6,712 nt of DNA from Pseudomonadota bacterium (GTDB taxonomy: Bacteria > Pseudomonadota > Gammaproteobacteria > Xanthomonadales > Xanthomonadaceae), in contig JAEWAG010000325.1 in assembly GCA_023391775.1 (NCBI GenBank), positions 1 to 6,712 of the forward strand, read 5' to 3'. Below, in pieces: positions 6,368 to 6,712 of this stretch. A program made the translations under genes and the position numbers. The notes under the pieces were generated by a model, which was not told the origin of the DNA, did no database searches, and saw nothing but the letters and a program-made list of their open reading frames with translations. Each line of letters begins with the position of its first letter. The first letter of the stretch is position 1.

Positions 6368-6382
6368 TGCGGTCGTCGCCGG

Positions 6383-6712
6383 TTACGGCGGTGCACCCAC
6401 CCGCGTGTCGGTCTCCGGCACCGCGATGCCCAGCCGCGCGGCGGCCTGGCGGTAGCTGCCGGTACGGAACACGTCGTGCAGCCAGGGGTCTCCGGTGGCC
6501 GCCGGCGGCAGCCAGCCCCAGCGCCGGAACTGGGCGAGGAACCAGCGTCCGTCGGATATCCACGGGAAGTTGGCCTCGCCGCCGGCGTGGAAGCACAGCG
6601 CCGCGGCTGCGGGCGTTCCCGAGGGCAGCAGCCCGGCCAGCAGGCGCTGCGCCGGCACGCCGATGACCTCGTCCGCCGCCAGCCACTGCGCCGCCTGGCG
6701 GCGGTGCTCCGG
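6383..6712 (-). CDS. nasS: C-terminal part of NrtA/CmpA-family nitrate-binding protein, probable nitrate sensor NasS
   Basis: The last 109 residues of a gene entering from the right edge; the frame is open from 6712 and stops at TAA 6385-6383. The stretch EANFPWISDGRWFLAQFRRWGW, followed by VFRTGSYRQAAARLGIAVPE, is the characteristic C-terminal lobe of NrtA/CmpA/NasF-type nitrate/bicarbonate-binding proteins; the earlier part (RRQAAQWLAADEVIGVPAQ onward) matches the helix region before it. A GTG at 6658 is internal, not a start. Within this family, NasS is the soluble cytosolic form that holds the antiterminator NasT inactive until nitrate binds. That identity is preferred because ANTAR-type hairpins lie directly downstream and the operon has its own MFS transporter, not an ABC system. 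The N-terminus is out of view, so a periplasmic ABC-transporter binding protein (NrtA/NasF) is not excluded. Confidence 0.8.
   Translation of the reverse strand, partial: PEHRRQAAQWLAADEVIGVPAQRLLAGLLPSGTPAAAALCFHAGGEANFPWISDGRWFLAQFRRWGWLPPAATGDPWLHDVFRTGSYRQAAARLGIAVPETDTRVGAPP

Larger units (their letters stand above)
6049..6382 (-). other. Non-coding control region between nasS-like gene and transporter gene
   Basis: A 334-bp gap with no convincing gene on either strand. It holds the enhancer array, sigma-54 promoter, hexaloop hairpins, attenuator terminator and ribosome-binding site listed separately. Further structures seen: a 5-bp hairpin around the upstream stop codon (CGCCG/CGGCG at about 6376-6389, no T run), a small GCTGC-GTT-GCAGC palindrome at 6226-6238 just upstream of the promoter, and an imperfect inverted repeat (6217-6227 and 6291-6300). 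No clear AT-rich IHF-like site is visible between enhancer and promoter. Confidence 0.8.

Noticed and set aside
6376..6389. A 5-bp hairpin at the stop codon of the nasS-like gene as its terminator
   Set aside because: The stem is short and no T run follows it, so it cannot be called a Rho-independent terminator.
4456..6666. A 736-codon plus-strand open frame opposite the transporter and control region
   Set aside because: It runs across the transporter gene, terminator, hairpins, promoter and nasS-like gene, changes composition along its length and shows no domain. It is a high-GC shadow.

Overview
This window is most of a nitrate-assimilation locus. Every gene lies on the minus strand, so the window reads biologically from right to left. 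The very high GC content, strong GC bias at third codon positions, and the gene set point to a high-GC gammaproteobacterium. A Xanthomonadaceae-like organism (Lysobacter, Luteimonas or Stenotrophomonas type) is the best guess, but this is inferred from general resemblance and not from a search.

Right to left: 6383-6712 is the C-terminal end of an NrtA/CmpA-family nitrate-binding protein, probably the cytosolic nitrate sensor NasS. Next, 6049-6382 is a 334-bp non-coding control region. Then follows a tightly packed operon: a NarK-type nitrate/nitrite transporter (4843-6048), a GNAT-family N-acetyltransferase (4350-4838), the NADH-dependent assimilatory nitrite reductase large subunit NirB (1873-4353), its Rieske-like small subunit NirD (1507-1872), and the first 502 residues of the molybdopterin assimilatory nitrate reductase NasA (1-1507, running off the left edge). 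Adjacent genes are separated by at most 4 nt or overlap by 1-4 nt, which suggests one transcript with translational coupling. Together they import nitrate, reduce it to nitrite (NasA), and reduce nitrite to ammonium (NirBD).

The control region is the most informative part. It holds, in transcription order: (i) an array of GCAC/GTGC half-sites at 6319-6367 containing two NtrC-type sites 21 bp apart; (ii) a near-consensus sigma-54 -24/-12 promoter at 6204-6220, predicting a start near 6193; (iii) three successive hairpins (6171-6192, 6140-6157, 6121-6134), each with the identical hexanucleotide loop AACGGC, matching the A1/G4 loop rule for RNAs bound by ANTAR-domain antiterminators such as NasT/NasR; (iv) a strong intrinsic terminator (6089-6126) whose 5' arm overlaps the third hairpin; and (v) the ribosome-binding site and ATG of the transporter gene. 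The sequence therefore supports two layers of control: NtrC/sigma-54 initiation under nitrogen limitation, then nitrate-dependent antitermination in the leader. The NasS-like gene next door fits NasS-NasT sensing, although no NasT gene is inside the window. The unusual points are the third copy of the hexaloop (two is the described arrangement) and the acetyltransferase embedded in the operon.
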